This document shows, piece after piece, positions 15,507-24,041 of a stretch of DNA of 32,418 bases. Position 1 is the stretch's first letter, and each line of letters begins with the position of its first letter. Origin of the DNA: a beta proteobacterium AAP99 (GTDB taxonomy: Bacteria; Pseudomonadota; Gammaproteobacteria; Burkholderiales; Burkholderiaceae_C). The translations under genes and the position numbers were made by a program. Under the pieces are notes generated by a model. The model was given only the letters and a program-made list of their open reading frames with translations. It was not told where the DNA came from and made no database searches. Location: positions 1 through 32,418 of the forward strand of contig LJIA01000025.1 of the NCBI GenBank assembly GCA_001295775.1. Reading direction: 5' to 3'.

Positions 15507-15537
15507 CGGGCCGGCATGCCGGCCTGTTTCGTTTGTT
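15507..15537 (+). terminator. probable intrinsic terminator after second flagellin
   Basis: A perfect 16-base palindrome, GGCCGGCATGCCGGCC (15509-15524), extendable by a G-U pair, lies 25 bases after the stop and is followed by TGTTTCGTTTGTT. The stem is strong and the T-rich tail is interrupted, so this is a likely but not ideal terminator. Confidence 0.65.
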
Positions 15538-15554
15538 GGCATGCTGCCAGGCCC

Positions 15555-15581
15555 TCAAGTCGCCGCGCGGTGCACCGATAA
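15555..15581 (+). promoter_or_regulatory. sigma-28 (FliA) promoter of fliD
   Basis: TCAAGTCG (15555-15562), an 11-base spacer, and ACCGATAA (15574-15581), which differs from the consensus -10 GCCGATAA only at the first base. It lies 27 bases upstream of the fliD ATG and downstream of the flagellin terminator, so fliD has its own late promoter. Confidence 0.8.
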
Positions 15582-15608
15582 ACGAAACAGTGACATAAGG
15601 AACTGGAC

Positions 15609-17018
15609 ATGGTCTCTGCTGTAGGCGGCGGAAACATCGACGTCGCGGCGATCGTCGACTCGCTGATGGCGGTTGAGCGCCGGCCCCTGCAATCCATGCA
15701 GGCCGAGGTTCGCTCGATCAACTCGCGCATCTCGGCGCTGGGCACGGTGCAGTCACAGCTTTCGTCGCTGCGCGATGCAGCGCGCAAGCTGGCGTCGGCC
15801 GACGGTCTGATGCTCTCGACGTTCACTTCGTCCGATGACAAGGTGGCCACAGCGCGCTCGGCTGGCAACGCTACGCCGGGCACGTACAGCCTGACCGTCT
15901 CGCGACTGGCGTCTGCTCAGTCGATCGCCAGTGCGCCGGTCACCGACGCATCCTCGGTCGTGGGCAGCGGCTCGCTGCAGATCGAGATTGGCGCAATGAG
16001 TGGTGGTCTGTTCACACCAAGCGGCGCCGGCACCACAGTGACCATCTCGCCTGCAAACAACACCTTGGCCGGCATTCGCGACGCGATCAATGCCTCAGGT
16101 GCCGGCGTGAGCGCGTCCATCGTGCGCGATGCCGGTGGCGCCCGGCTGGTGCTGAGCAGCAAGCAGTCGGGTGAAGGAAGTCTGATTCGCGTGACTGCCA
16201 CCGATGACGGCACGAGCCCGGCCCCCGGCCTGGGTGCGCTGGCCTACAGTCCTGCAGCGCCCACCGCAGCGGCAACGCGCGAGGTGCAGCCCGGCGTGGA
16301 CGCGCTGTTTCGCCTCAACGGTATGGACCTGCGCTCAGCATCCAATACCGTGACGGGCGTGGTGGATGGTCTTGAGATCTCGTTGAAGAACACGACTGCG
16401 TCGCCGGTCAGCCTGCAGGTGGCCACGGACAGTGACGGACTCAAGAAGATGCTCGGCGAATTCGTCACCGCCTACAACGCGATCAACAGCTCGCTGGTTG
16501 CGCAGACCAAGTACGACCCGAGCAACAAGTCGGCCGGGCCCTTGCAGGGTCAGCGCGTAGCCGTCAACGCGCTGAACCAGCTGCGCGCGATGGTGCGCAA
16601 TCCGGCGGTGGATGACGCGGGCGGCCTGTCCTCCGGTGGGCTGTTCAACATTGCCCGGGATGGCACGCTGAGCATCAATCAGACCGAGGTGGACAAGGCG
16701 CTGGCGAATCCGGCACGCTTTCGTGACCTGATGAGTCGCGACGGCACCGCCGGAAACTTCAGCAGTCAGGGCATCGGCGACCGCTTCGTGAATCTGGTCA
16801 ATGGTCTGATCGGCAATGACGGCTCGGTCAGCACGCAGATCACTGCATGGCGGCAGAACGTCACTGACAACCAGCGCAGGCAGGATCGCTTCAACGAGCG
16901 CCTGCAGCTCACCGAGCAGCGCCTGCGCCAGCAATACGGCTCGCTGGACTCGCAGCTGTCCAGCATCCAGGCCGCCATGTCGCCGCTGGCCAATCTGATC
17001 AATTCGATGAACCGCTGA
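15609..17018 (+). CDS. fliD: FliD, flagellar filament cap (hook-associated protein 2)
   Basis: Caps the growing filament and helps fold and insert flagellin subunits. 469 residues, ordinary length for the family. The N-terminal coiled-coil region shows NIDVAAIVDSLMAVERRPLQSM and LSSLRDAARKLAS. The central part contains the repeats typical of the cap domains (TPGTYSLTVSRLASAQSI, NTLAGIRDAINASGAGVSASIVRDAGGARLVLSSKQSG). The C-terminal part (FVTAYNAINSSLVAQTKYD to DSQLSSIQAAMSPLANLINSMNR) is the conserved second FliD domain. The start follows AAGGAACTGGAC with a good ribosome site. It stands between the flagellins and fliS-fliT, the standard neighbourhood, and a sigma-28 promoter lies directly upstream. 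Confidence 0.97.
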   Translation: MVSAVGGGNIDVAAIVDSLMAVERRPLQSMQAEVRSINSRISALGTVQSQLSSLRDAARKLASADGLMLSTFTSSDDKVATARSAGNATPGTYSLTVSRLASAQSIASAPVTDASSVVGSGSLQIEIGAMSGGLFTPSGAGTTVTISPANNTLAGIRDAINASGAGVSASIVRDAGGARLVLSSKQSGEGSLIRVTATDDGTSPAPGLGALAYSPAAPTAAATREVQPGVDALFRLNGMDLRSASNTVTGVVDGLEISLKNTTASPVSLQVATDSDGLKKMLGEFVTAYNAINSSLVAQTKYDPSNKSAGPLQGQRVAVNALNQLRAMVRNPAVDDAGGLSSGGLFNIARDGTLSINQTEVDKALANPARFRDLMSRDGTAGNFSSQGIGDRFVNLVNGLIGNDGSVSTQITAWRQNVTDNQRRQDRFNERLQLTEQRLRQQYGSLDSQLSSIQAAMSPLANLINSMNR

Positions 17019-17099
17019 GCGCCTAGCGTCCAGCCGAGCAGCTGAAGAATTGACCTACGAACCCCGCGCTAATCCGAGTTTCCAGGCCGCCGCCGCGCT

Positions 17100-17127
17100 T
17101 CAAGTTGCGCTCCAGCCCGGCCGATAA
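17100..17127 (+). promoter_or_regulatory. sigma-28 (FliA) promoter of fliS-fliT
   Basis: TCAAGTTG (17100-17107), a 12-base spacer, and a perfect -10 GCCGATAA (17120-17127). The spacing is one base longer than at the other sites. It lies 27 bases upstream of the fliS ATG. Confidence 0.72.
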
Positions 17128-17154
17128 AGAGGAAACGGAGTCAGAGGCCACGCC

Positions 17155-17568
17155 ATGTTTGCCGCCCCACACAAAGCTGCCAGTCTGTATCGCGCCATCC
17201 ACGCTGAAACAGCCGTCTCCCATGCGAACCCGCATGGTCTGATCCTGATGCTTTACGACGCGCTGCTGGCCGAGCTGGTTCACGCAAGCACGGAGAAGGA
17301 CGCCGTCAAGCGCACGCGCGCACTGGCCAAGGCGCAGCGCCTGATCGAGGAAGGCCTGCGCGTCGGGCTGGACTTCAATGCGCCCGGTGGCCTGGCCCAG
17401 AATCTGGATCTGGTCTATGAGCACTGCACCCTGCGTCTGGCCGCGGCCATGACCGACAGCACCGCCAAGCTCTCGGACGTCATCGTCATGATCCGCGGGC
17501 TGCGTGACGCCTGGGCCCAGATCCCACCATCGGTACGTGCCAACCCGCGCGCCGCCCTGGCCGCTTGA
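17155..17568 (+). CDS. fliS: FliS, flagellin export chaperone
   Basis: Cytosolic chaperone that binds the C-terminal helix of flagellin and prevents premature polymerisation. 137 residues, normal length. The protein shows AASLYRAIHAETAVSHANPHGLILMLYDALLAELVHAS, the conserved first helices of FliS, then KAQRLIEEGLRVGLDFNAPGGLAQNLDLVYEHCTLRLAAA, the characteristic middle helices. It is separated from fliD by 136 bases containing its own sigma-28 promoter, and fliT follows after nine bases. Both flagellin copies have almost the same C-terminal helix, so one chaperone should serve both. Confidence 0.96.
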   Translation: MFAAPHKAASLYRAIHAETAVSHANPHGLILMLYDALLAELVHASTEKDAVKRTRALAKAQRLIEEGLRVGLDFNAPGGLAQNLDLVYEHCTLRLAAAMTDSTAKLSDVIVMIRGLRDAWAQIPPSVRANPRAALAA

Positions 17569-17577
17569 GAGGTGCGC

Positions 17578-17877
17578 GTGAGTCACAGCGTCCTCCACAT
17601 GTACGAGGCGCTGGCCAATGCCAGCGCCGAAATGCTTGACGCCGCCCGACGCGGGCATTGGGATGAAGTGGCGCGGGTTGAATCGGCCTGCGTCGTTCTG
17701 ATCGCCCAGTTGCGCGTGGCCGCGCGCAAGCAGCAGCTCACGCGCGAGGACGACCGGCGCCGGCTGCGTCTGATGCAGCGCATCCTCGCGCACGACGCCG
17801 AGGTGCGCCAGCTGGCCGAACCCTGGCTGGACGATCTGGACGCCGCGCTCAGCGGGCAGCGCCGCACCCTGCACTGA
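17578..17877 (+). CDS. fliT: FliT-like flagellar chaperone
   Basis: Small helical protein of 99 residues in the position of fliT, the chaperone of the cap protein FliD. The GTG at 17578 has GAGAGG five bases upstream; a GTG at 17572 would add two residues but overlaps that ribosome site. The product (SHSVLHMYEALANASAEMLDAARRGHWDEVARVESACVVLIAQLR) shows the short amphipathic helices and the WDEVARVE pattern seen in FliT proteins. FliT sequences are poorly conserved, so the call rests on size, helix pattern and location after fliS. A regulatory role through FlhDC binding, known in enteric bacteria, is not shown here. A pair of terminators follows. Confidence 0.8.
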   Translation: MSHSVLHMYEALANASAEMLDAARRGHWDEVARVESACVVLIAQLRVAARKQQLTREDDRRRLRLMQRILAHDAEVRQLAEPWLDDLDAALSGQRRTLH

Positions 17878-17924
17878 CGGCGCCTGCTTCTGCCGCATCT
17901 CAGGAATCGAGAAAGCATGCAAAT

Positions 17925-17961
17925 AGGCCGGAATCCGCTTCCCACATGCGGATCCCGGCCT
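17925..17961. terminator. hairpin after fliT
   Basis: AGGCCGG-A-ATCCGC (17925-17938) and GCGGAT-C-CCGGCCT (17948-17961) form a 13-pair stem with one mismatch and a nine-base loop. It is followed by GTTTGTATTT on the plus strand. It is the first of two terminators between the convergent fliT and fliE. Confidence 0.65.
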
Positions 17962-17984
17962 GTTTGTATTTCAATTTTCAATTG

Positions 17985-18012
17985 AAAAAGGCGCCTTTTG
18001 AGGCGCCTTTTT
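17985..18012. terminator. bidirectional intrinsic terminator between fliT and fliE
   Basis: AAAAAGGCGCC (17985-17995) and GGCGCCTTTTT (18002-18012) are perfect inverted arms around a six-base loop, giving a T-run after the stem on either strand. It should end both the rightward fliS-fliT transcript and the leftward fliE transcript. Confidence 0.88.
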
Positions 18013-18029
18013 ATTGATTTCGTTGAAAA

Positions 18030-18386
18030 TCAGACCTGCATGTTCATGATGTCGCTGTAGGCCTGAACCAGGCGGTTGCGCACCGTGACGGCGGCCTGGA
18101 AAGACAGCGAGCCCTTCTGCATGGCGACCATGGTCTGCTCCAGGCTCACGTTCGGGTTCTCCATCGTGAACTCGCGCTGCAGCGCCTGGGCCTGCAACTG
18201 CGCGCTGCTCACCTGTTTGAGCGCGCCGCTGAGCACGTTGGAAAAATTGGCCGGCTCTGTGCCGCCGGCACCACCTGCACTCGCCACGGCGCGGCCGGCG
18301 CCTGCACCTGTCAGACCGTTGGCCTGCGCTGCGCGCAGTGCGCTGTTCAGCGCCGCGTTCATGCCCGGTAGTTTGACTGCGTCCAT
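18030..18386 (-). CDS. fliE: FliE, MS-ring/rod junction protein
   Basis: Small basal-body protein that joins the MS ring to the proximal rod and is an early export substrate. 118 residues from the ATG at 18386, which has AGGA nine bases upstream; the open frame extends further to 18632, but those residues are not FliE-like. A Gly/Ala-rich N-terminal half is followed by the conserved C-terminal region FSNVLSGALKQVSSAQLQAQALQREFTMENPNVSLEQTMVAMQKGSLSFQAAVTVRNRLVQAYSDIMNMQV, of which the last 20 residues are the family hallmark. It is transcribed away from fliF; the divergent arrangement with 215 bases between them is common in proteobacteria. Confidence 0.95.
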   Translation of the reverse strand: MDAVKLPGMNAALNSALRAAQANGLTGAGAGRAVASAGGAGGTEPANFSNVLSGALKQVSSAQLQAQALQREFTMENPNVSLEQTMVAMQKGSLSFQAAVTVRNRLVQAYSDIMNMQV

Positions 18387-18438
18387 GGCTTCGTCCTGGG
18401 GATTGCTGCGGAATTCAGGTTCATCTCTCGGCACCGCC

Positions 18439-18465
18439 TCAAGTTGGGCGAGGGGCTGCCGATGA
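18439..18465 (+). promoter_or_regulatory. sigma-28 (FliA)-like promoter upstream of the fliF operon
   Basis: TCAAGTTG (18439-18446), an 11-base spacer, and GCCGATGA (18458-18465), seven of eight bases of the consensus -10. It lies 136 bases upstream of the fliF start in the fliE-fliF divergent gap. An inverted repeat GACCCG-AATC-CGGGTC (18573-18588) sits between it and the start codon. No GG-N10-GC sigma-54 element was seen in the gap. Confidence 0.7.
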
Positions 18466-18601
18466 ACCCATCGTAGGGCGGTGAATCGCCTGGCGATGTG
18501 TCGATCTGCAGGGTCGGGACCCGCCTTTTCAGGCCATGTTGCACAGCTTGCGCTGACGAGAATGCAGGTGTTGACCCGAATCCGGGTCCCTTGCACAGCA
18601 C

Positions 18602-20317
18602 ATGCCCACCATGGCCGACAACGCCCTCGCACTATCTTCCAGCGCTGCCAACCCGGCAGCGTCTGCCAGCTTCGTTGAACGCGTCAGGAGCTTCAGCCCC
18701 GGTCAGATCATGGCGGTGCTCGGCGGTGTCGCGGCTCTGATCGCGGTGCTGGCCGTCTCCTTGATGTGGACCAAGGAGCCGGACTGGCGCGTACTGTTCT
18801 CCGGCCTGGGTGACAAGGATGCCGGCGCAGTGGTCGCCGGTCTGGACAAGCTCCAGGTGCCCTACAAGCTCTCCGAAGGCGGCGGTGCCATCATGGTGCC
18901 CGGCGACCGCGTGCACGACGCGCGCCTCAAGCTGGCCAGCCAGGGCTTGCCCAAGGGCGGCACCGTGGGCTTCGAGCTGATGGACACGCCGCGCTTCGGC
19001 ATGACCCAATTCCAGGAGCGGCTGCAGTACCAGCGTGGCCTCGAAGGTGAACTCTCCCGCTCGATCGGCGCGCTCGGCGCGGTGCAGTCGGCGCGCGTCC
19101 ACCTGGCCCTGCCGGCGCAGAACACCTTTGTGCGCGAGAACCAGAAGCCCAGCGCTTCCGTGCTGCTGAACCTGCACCCCGGCCGTTCGCTGGACCGCGC
19201 GCAGATCGCCGGCATCGTGCATCTGGTGGCGTCTTCGGTGCCCGAGCTCAGCCCCAAGCAGGTCAGCGTGGTCGACTCCAGCGGCGCCCTGCTCTCCGGC
19301 GAAGACGCCAGCGCGGACAAGACCAGTCTGGACCCGGGTCAGATCCAGTATGTGTCGCAGCTCGAATCCGCCTACATCAAGCGCATCACGGACATTCTTG
19401 AACCCATCGTGGGCCGCGGCAACGTGCGCGCCCAGGTGAAGGCTGACGTGGACTTCAACCACACCGAAGCCACCATCGAGGAGTTCAAGCCCAACAACGG
19501 AGATCAGCCTGCCGCCATCCGCAGCACCAGCACACAGGAAGCCAGCAACGGCGCCGGCGCTGCCGCCGCGGGTGTACCCGGCGCGCTGAGCAATCAGCCC
19601 CCCGGGGAATCAAAGGCACCGATCAACGGCGCCAACCCTGCGCCGCAGGCTGCTGGCCAGAGTGCCGGCGGCCAGTCCAACCGCTCTGCAGTCACGAACT
19701 TCGAGGTCGACAAGACCGTGCGCTACACGCGCAACGCGACAGGCAGCGTGCGCCGCATCTCGGCGGCTGTGGTGGTGAACCAGAAGGCCGCCACCGACAA
19801 GGGCGGCAAGACCAGCTTCACCGCCCTTCCCGAAAAGGAGATGGAGCAGATCAACGCCCTCGTGCGCGAAGCCATCGGCTTCTCCAAGGACCGCGGCGAC
19901 AGCATCAACGTCGTGAATGCACCCTTCAAGATGGAGGAAGCAGCCAAGCCCGTGGATCTGCCCTTCTGGAAGCAGCCCGAGGCCGGTTCCATGATCAAGA
20001 ACATCGGCATGCCCGTGGCCCTGCTGCTGATCGCACTGGCCATCATCTTCGGCGTGATCCGCCCGGCACTGCGTCGCGCCCAGGTCGCCCGCGAGGAGGC
20101 TCAGGCAGCAGCGACGCAGTCCGAGGGCCGACTCAATGCCGTCCTGGATGACACCGAGGCACTGCCTGCACCTGAGCGTGCCGGCGTCCCGCTGCTGCCC
20201 AACCAGGCGCCGAACGAGAACGTGAACGACCTGCGCACCTTCGCCAAGGACAACCCCGCCGCTGTTGCGCTGATCGTGCGCGATTGGATGGCCGGCGGCA
20301 AGGCCGAGACCCAGTAA
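18602..20317 (+). CDS. fliF: FliF, flagellar MS-ring protein
   Basis: Forms the inner-membrane MS ring, the first assembled structure of the flagellum. 571 residues. Membrane segment 1 is at about residues 34-55 (GQIMAVLGGVAALIAVLAVSLMW). The ring-building motifs follow: WRVLFSGLGDKDAGAVVAGLDKLQVPYKL, DARLKLASQGLPKGG, GFELMDTPRFGMTQFQERLQYQRGLEGELSRSI, and ARVHLALP. A low-complexity Ala/Gly/Gln loop (about 300-365) precedes NFEVDKTVRYTR. Membrane segment 2 is at about 463-485. The end, LRTFAKDNPAAVALIVRDWM, is the FliG-binding helix. The ATG at 18602 has no clear ribosome site; a second ATG at 18611 is possible. It heads fliFGHIJK. Confidence 0.97.
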   Translation: MPTMADNALALSSSAANPAASASFVERVRSFSPGQIMAVLGGVAALIAVLAVSLMWTKEPDWRVLFSGLGDKDAGAVVAGLDKLQVPYKLSEGGGAIMVPGDRVHDARLKLASQGLPKGGTVGFELMDTPRFGMTQFQERLQYQRGLEGELSRSIGALGAVQSARVHLALPAQNTFVRENQKPSASVLLNLHPGRSLDRAQIAGIVHLVASSVPELSPKQVSVVDSSGALLSGEDASADKTSLDPGQIQYVSQLESAYIKRITDILEPIVGRGNVRAQVKADVDFNHTEATIEEFKPNNGDQPAAIRSTSTQEASNGAGAAAAGVPGALSNQPPGESKAPINGANPAPQAAGQSAGGQSNRSAVTNFEVDKTVRYTRNATGSVRRISAAVVVNQKAATDKGGKTSFTALPEKEMEQINALVREAIGFSKDRGDSINVVNAPFKMEEAAKPVDLPFWKQPEAGSMIKNIGMPVALLLIALAIIFGVIRPALRRAQVAREEAQAAATQSEGRLNAVLDDTEALPAPERAGVPLLPNQAPNENVNDLRTFAKDNPAAVALIVRDWMAGGKAETQ

Positions 20318-20349
20318 GCGCAGTGACGGATAACTGAACGAGACCGACC

Positions 20350-21357
20350 ATGAGTTCGAACGTCGACGAAGAAGGCCTGACCGACAGTGCCGTCCTGCTG
20401 ATGACCATCGGCGAGGAGGAGTGCGCCGAGGTCTTCAAGCACCTCTCGCCCAAGGAGGTACAGCGCCTGGGTGAAACCATGGCCAAGCTCAAGACGGTGC
20501 AGCGCGAGCGCGTCGATCAGGTGATCGCCCGTTTCGCCACGGACGCCGCCACCTCCAGCTCGCTGGTGTCCGACACGGATGAATTCGTGCGCAGCGTGCT
20601 GAATCGGGCGCTCGGCGAAGAGAAGGCCTCGCTGCTCGTGGACCGCATCCTGCAAGGCAGGGATGTGTCTGGCATCGAGTCTCTCAAGTGGATGGATGCC
20701 GGTAGCGTCGCAGAGCTTGTGCGCAACGAGCACCCGCAGATCATCGCGTCCATCCTCGTGCATCTGGACCGCGATCACGCCTCAGGCATCCTGAATCTGT
20801 TCACGGACCGGCTGCGCAATGAAGTGGTCATGCGCATCGCCACGCTTGACGGCATCCAGCCGCTGGCGCTCAAGGAGCTCAACGATGTGCTCTCGCGCGT
20901 GTTGCAGGGTGGCGATCGGCTCAAGAAGGCCTCGCTGGGCGGTGTGAAGACCACGGCGGAGATCCTCAACTTCCTGGGCTCGTCCAGCGAGACCGCGGTG
21001 CTCGATGCAGTGCGCGAGGCCGACCCGGATCTGGCCCAGAAGATCATGGACCAGATGTTCACCTTCGATGACGTCAACAAACTCGACGACCGCGGCATCC
21101 AGACCTTGCTGCGCGAGGTCTCGACCGAGTCGCTGGTCGTGGCGCTCAAGGGCGCGGACGAGGAGCTCAAGGAAAAGATCCTGCGCAACATGTCCACCCG
21201 TGCGGCCGAAAGCCTACGCGAGGAAATGGAGAACAAGGGCCCGGTTCGTGTCTCCGAAGTGGAGGCCGAACAGAAGGAAATTCTCAAGACCGTGCGCCGG
21301 CTGGCCGACGAAGGCCAGATCCAGCTCTCCTCCGGCAGCGACGACGAGTTCGTCTGA
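20350..21357 (+). CDS. fliG: FliG, flagellar motor switch protein
   Basis: C-ring protein that couples torque generation and switching to FliF and the stators. 335 residues, standard length. N-terminal domain (1-100) includes the FliF-binding helices. The middle domain carries EHPQ (127-130), the FliM-binding motif. The C-terminal domain carries MFTF (236-239), the hinge before the torque helix, then DVNKLDDRGIQTLLREVSTESLVVALKGADEELKEKILRNMSTRAAESLREEME with the charged residues that face the stator. The start follows GAGACC. It lies 32 bases after fliF. All key motifs are intact. Confidence 0.98.
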   Translation: MSSNVDEEGLTDSAVLLMTIGEEECAEVFKHLSPKEVQRLGETMAKLKTVQRERVDQVIARFATDAATSSSLVSDTDEFVRSVLNRALGEEKASLLVDRILQGRDVSGIESLKWMDAGSVAELVRNEHPQIIASILVHLDRDHASGILNLFTDRLRNEVVMRIATLDGIQPLALKELNDVLSRVLQGGDRLKKASLGGVKTTAEILNFLGSSSETAVLDAVREADPDLAQKIMDQMFTFDDVNKLDDRGIQTLLREVSTESLVVALKGADEELKEKILRNMSTRAAESLREEMENKGPVRVSEVEAEQKEILKTVRRLADEGQIQLSSGSDDEFV

Positions 21358-21389
21358 TGCCCGCGCGACTGAATTGACGAGGACACGCC

Positions 21390-22121
21390 ATGGGTGCGCG
21401 TTTCATTCCAAAGGAAGAGCTTCCCGGCTTCGAGACCTGGAAGTTCGACAACCTCGGCGGCAAGACCGCACGCGGCGCGGCCGCCAAGGTGTCGCCGAGC
21501 AGCCTGAATCCGCAGGGTGCCGCCGGATACGGCGGCGACGCCGATGCCGTCTTTGCGGCAGGGCGTGCCGAAGGCATGAAGGCTGGTCTGGCCATGGGCT
21601 TCGAGAAGGGGTGGTCGCAGGCGCAGGGCGAAGCCGCGGCGCAGCAGGCCGCCCAGATGCAGGCACTGGCCCAGCAGGTCGGGCGCATCGCCGAGCGCTT
21701 CGCCTCCGGGCTGGAGCACCTGGAAGGACAGGCAGCCTCGTCGCTGATTGATCTGGCCATCGAGATTGCGCGACAGGTCGTGCGTGTCGAAGTCCAGACG
21801 CGCCCCGAGAGCATCTGCGCGGTCGTGGACGAGGCCCTTCGGACCCTGATCGACGCTGTGAACAAGCCCACAGTGTGGGTAAGCGTCGGGGACATGGCAC
21901 TCGTCGGCCAGCATCTCTCCGCAGAGCTGGACGCACGCAGCATGCTGCTCAAGGCGGACCCTGCGCTGGCACCGGGCGAATGCCGAGTGACCACCGCCAG
22001 CGCCGTTGTGGACGCCACGCTGGCCGCCCGCTGGCGCCGGGCACTGGCTGCAATTGGCCGCCAGCCCGACGGCAGCGAGGAGACGTGGTCCGCCGCCGAG
22101 CAGGAAGGCAAGCCTGAATGA
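21390..22121 (+). CDS. fliH: FliH, export ATPase regulator
   Basis: Cytosolic stator-like protein that binds and regulates the FliI ATPase in the flagellar export apparatus. 243 residues. The N-terminus [22 protein letters not shown] has the conserved W-containing stretch used to dock to the C ring and export gate. An Ala/Gln/Gly-rich coiled region follows with repeated GxxxG spacing ([19 protein letters not shown]). The C-terminal domain ([18 protein letters not shown], then [13 protein letters not shown]) is typical of FliH. The start has GAGGA upstream. Its stop overlaps the fliI start by four bases (ATGA). Conservation in this family is modest, but context is decisive. Confidence 0.93.
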   Translation: MGARFIPKEELPGFETWKFDNLGGKTARGAAAKVSPSSLNPQGAAGYGGDADAVFAAGRAEGMKAGLAMGFEKGWSQAQGEAAAQQAAQMQALAQQVGRIAERFASGLEHLEGQAASSLIDLAIEIARQVVRVEVQTRPESICAVVDEALRTLIDAVNKPTVWVSVGDMALVGQHLSAELDARSMLLKADPALAPGECRVTTASAVVDATLAARWRRALAAIGRQPDGSEETWSAAEQEGKPE

Positions 22122-23596
22122 GTCCCATCATGGACACGCAGCGGGTGCCGGCCGAGCGCTGGCAGCAGTTCCTTTCGGACTACCGCAGTTACGCGCGCAC
22201 CCCCGTACAGCTGGAGTGCCACGGCACGCTCACTCGTGTCGCCGGTCTCGTGCTGGAGGCTGCCGGCCTGCGCCTTCCGGTTGGATCACTCGTCAGCATC
22301 GTGCCGCACGACGCGCCATTCACCCCGGACCTTTCATCCGCACTGGAGGCCGAAGTCGTCGGCTTCGCACAGGACCGCCTCTTTCTCATGCCCACGGGCG
22401 AGGTGCACGGCCTCGCGCCGGGGGCACGCGTCGTACCGAAGGATCTGCTGGCAGACGCCCCCGTATTTGGCGTCTACAACCATCCCTGGCGACGTACGGA
22501 AGACCGGACCCGACACCTGCCCATGGGCGACGGACTGCTGGGCCGCGTGGTTGACTCGTGCGGTGAACCGCTGGACCGCAAGGGCCCGCTGGCCACGGTC
22601 AAGCCAGGCCCGATCATCCGCCGGCCGATCAATGCGATGGACCGCGACCCCGTGCGCGAACCGCTGGACACCGGCGTGCGCGCCATCAACGCTCTGCTGT
22701 CGGTCGGTCGCGGGCAACGCCTCGGGCTGTTCGCAGGCTCCGGCGTGGGCAAGAGCGTGCTGCTGGGCATGATGGCCCGACACACTCAGGCAGATGTCAC
22801 CGTGATCGGCCTGATCGGCGAGCGCGGCCGCGAAGTGCGCGAGTTCATCGAAGAGATCCTGGGCGAGGACGGCATCGCCCGCGCCGTGGTGGTGGCCGCG
22901 CCGGCTGATGCGCCCCCCATTCTGCGCATGCAGGGCGCCGCCTACGCCACGGCAATTGCCGAGCACTTTCGCGATCAGGGCAAGAACGTCCTGCTGCTGA
23001 TCGACTCGCTGACCCGGTACGCGATGGCGCAACGCGAAATCGCATTGGCCATCGGTGAGCCGCCCGCCACCAAGGGCTATCCGCCCTCGGCCTTCGCCAA
23101 ACTGCCGCAGCTGGTGGAGCGCGCGGGCAATGGCCTGCCGGGCCGCGGCTCGATCACCGCGTTCTATACCGTGCTGGCCGAGGGTGACGACCAGCAGGAC
23201 CCGATTGCCGACGCAGCGCGTGCCATCCTTGATGGCCACTTTGTACTCACACGGCGTCTGGCTGAAGAAGGCCACTACCCCGCGATCGACATCGAGCAGT
23301 CGATCTCGCGCGTGATGCACAACGTGGTGTCGTCCGAGCACTTCGAAGCCGCGCGCGACTTCAAGGCCCTGTGGTCGAGATTCTCGCGTTCGCGCGAGTT
23401 GCTCTCCGTAGGTGCCTACGTACCCGGTGCCGACCCCGAGCTCGATCGAGCCATCCAGCTCGCACCCCAGATGCAGGCGTTCCTGCGCCAGACCATGCGC
23501 GAAGGCGCCAGCACCTCATCCAGCATGTCTGATCTGGGGGCGGTGTTGGGCCGCACTCTGCCGCATGCACTCCACCGTGAAGGCGAGTCCGCATGA
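22118..23596 (+). CDS. fliI: FliI, flagellum-specific ATPase
   Basis: F1-beta-like ATPase that energises flagellar type III export and strips chaperones from substrates. 492 residues. The N-terminal beta-barrel domain precedes the nucleotide-binding core: Walker A at AGSGVGKS (206-213), the ERGREVREF catalytic-glutamate loop, and Walker B at [17 protein letters not shown] (D296). The downstream [17 protein letters not shown] and SISRVMH segments also match the family. The ATG at 22118 overlaps the fliH stop; an in-frame ATG at 22130 is a less likely alternative. The stop overlaps fliJ by four bases, giving tight coupling of fliH-fliI-fliJ. Confidence 0.98.
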   Translation: MSPIMDTQRVPAERWQQFLSDYRSYARTPVQLECHGTLTRVAGLVLEAAGLRLPVGSLVSIVPHDAPFTPDLSSALEAEVVGFAQDRLFLMPTGEVHGLAPGARVVPKDLLADAPVFGVYNHPWRRTEDRTRHLPMGDGLLGRVVDSCGEPLDRKGPLATVKPGPIIRRPINAMDRDPVREPLDTGVRAINALLSVGRGQRLGLFAGSGVGKSVLLGMMARHTQADVTVIGLIGERGREVREFIEEILGEDGIARAVVVAAPADAPPILRMQGAAYATAIAEHFRDQGKNVLLLIDSLTRYAMAQREIALAIGEPPATKGYPPSAFAKLPQLVERAGNGLPGRGSITAFYTVLAEGDDQQDPIADAARAILDGHFVLTRRLAEEGHYPAIDIEQSISRVMHNVVSSEHFEAARDFKALWSRFSRSRELLSVGAYVPGADPELDRAIQLAPQMQAFLRQTMREGASTSSSMSDLGAVLGRTLPHALHREGESA

Positions 23597-24033
23597 GCCC
23601 GAAGGCCCTTGAACTATTGATCGAAACCGCCAGCAACGAACAGCTGGCCTGCGAACGCGCCCTGGCGCAGGCACTGGGCGCCCAGCAGGCCGCACAGAAT
23701 CAGCTCGCGCAGCTCACGCAGTTTCGCGATGGGTATGACCAGCAGCGTGCCGGCGTCCAGCATGTTGCGCAGCTTCAAGGCATCTCGCGCTTCACGGGAG
23801 TGCTGGACAGCACGATTGATCGCGCATTTGACGAAACCGTGCGCCTGGAGGCGCTGATTGTCGAGCGCCGACAAGCGCTATCCGTAGCCATGCAGCGTGT
23901 GAAGTCGCTTGAGAAATGGCGCGAGATCAAGCTGCGCGAGGCAGCGAGCGCCTCAGCCCGCCGCGAGCAGCTTGCCAATGACGAGATGGCCAACCGGCTG
24001 ACGCACCAGCGTCGTACAGGCCACCTGAACTAG
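23593..24033 (+). CDS. fliJ: FliJ, export apparatus coiled-coil protein
   Basis: 146 residues, almost all predicted as an antiparallel coiled coil, in the FliJ position between fliI and fliK. FliJ is the gamma-subunit-like stalk of the FliI hexamer and links it to FlhA. Heptad-rich segments are visible ([43 protein letters not shown] and [39 protein letters not shown]). There are no catalytic residues to check. The start overlaps the fliI stop by four bases. The family is weakly conserved in sequence, so the call depends on length, coiled coil and position. Confidence 0.92.
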   Translation: MSPKALELLIETASNEQLACERALAQALGAQQAAQNQLAQLTQFRDGYDQQRAGVQHVAQLQGISRFTGVLDSTIDRAFDETVRLEALIVERRQALSVAMQRVKSLEKWREIKLREAASASARREQLANDEMANRLTHQRRTGHLN

Positions 24034-24041
24034 GAATCGAC

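Noticed and set aside
18030-18601. Divergent orientation of fliE and fliF as an unusual rearrangement
   Set aside because: Divergent fliE and fliF are also found in enteric bacteria and other proteobacteria, so the arrangement itself is ordinary.
18387-18632. Extended 200-codon frame upstream of the FliE core
   Set aside because: The added residues are not FliE-like, cover the divergent promoter region, and the ATG at 18386 has a better ribosome site.
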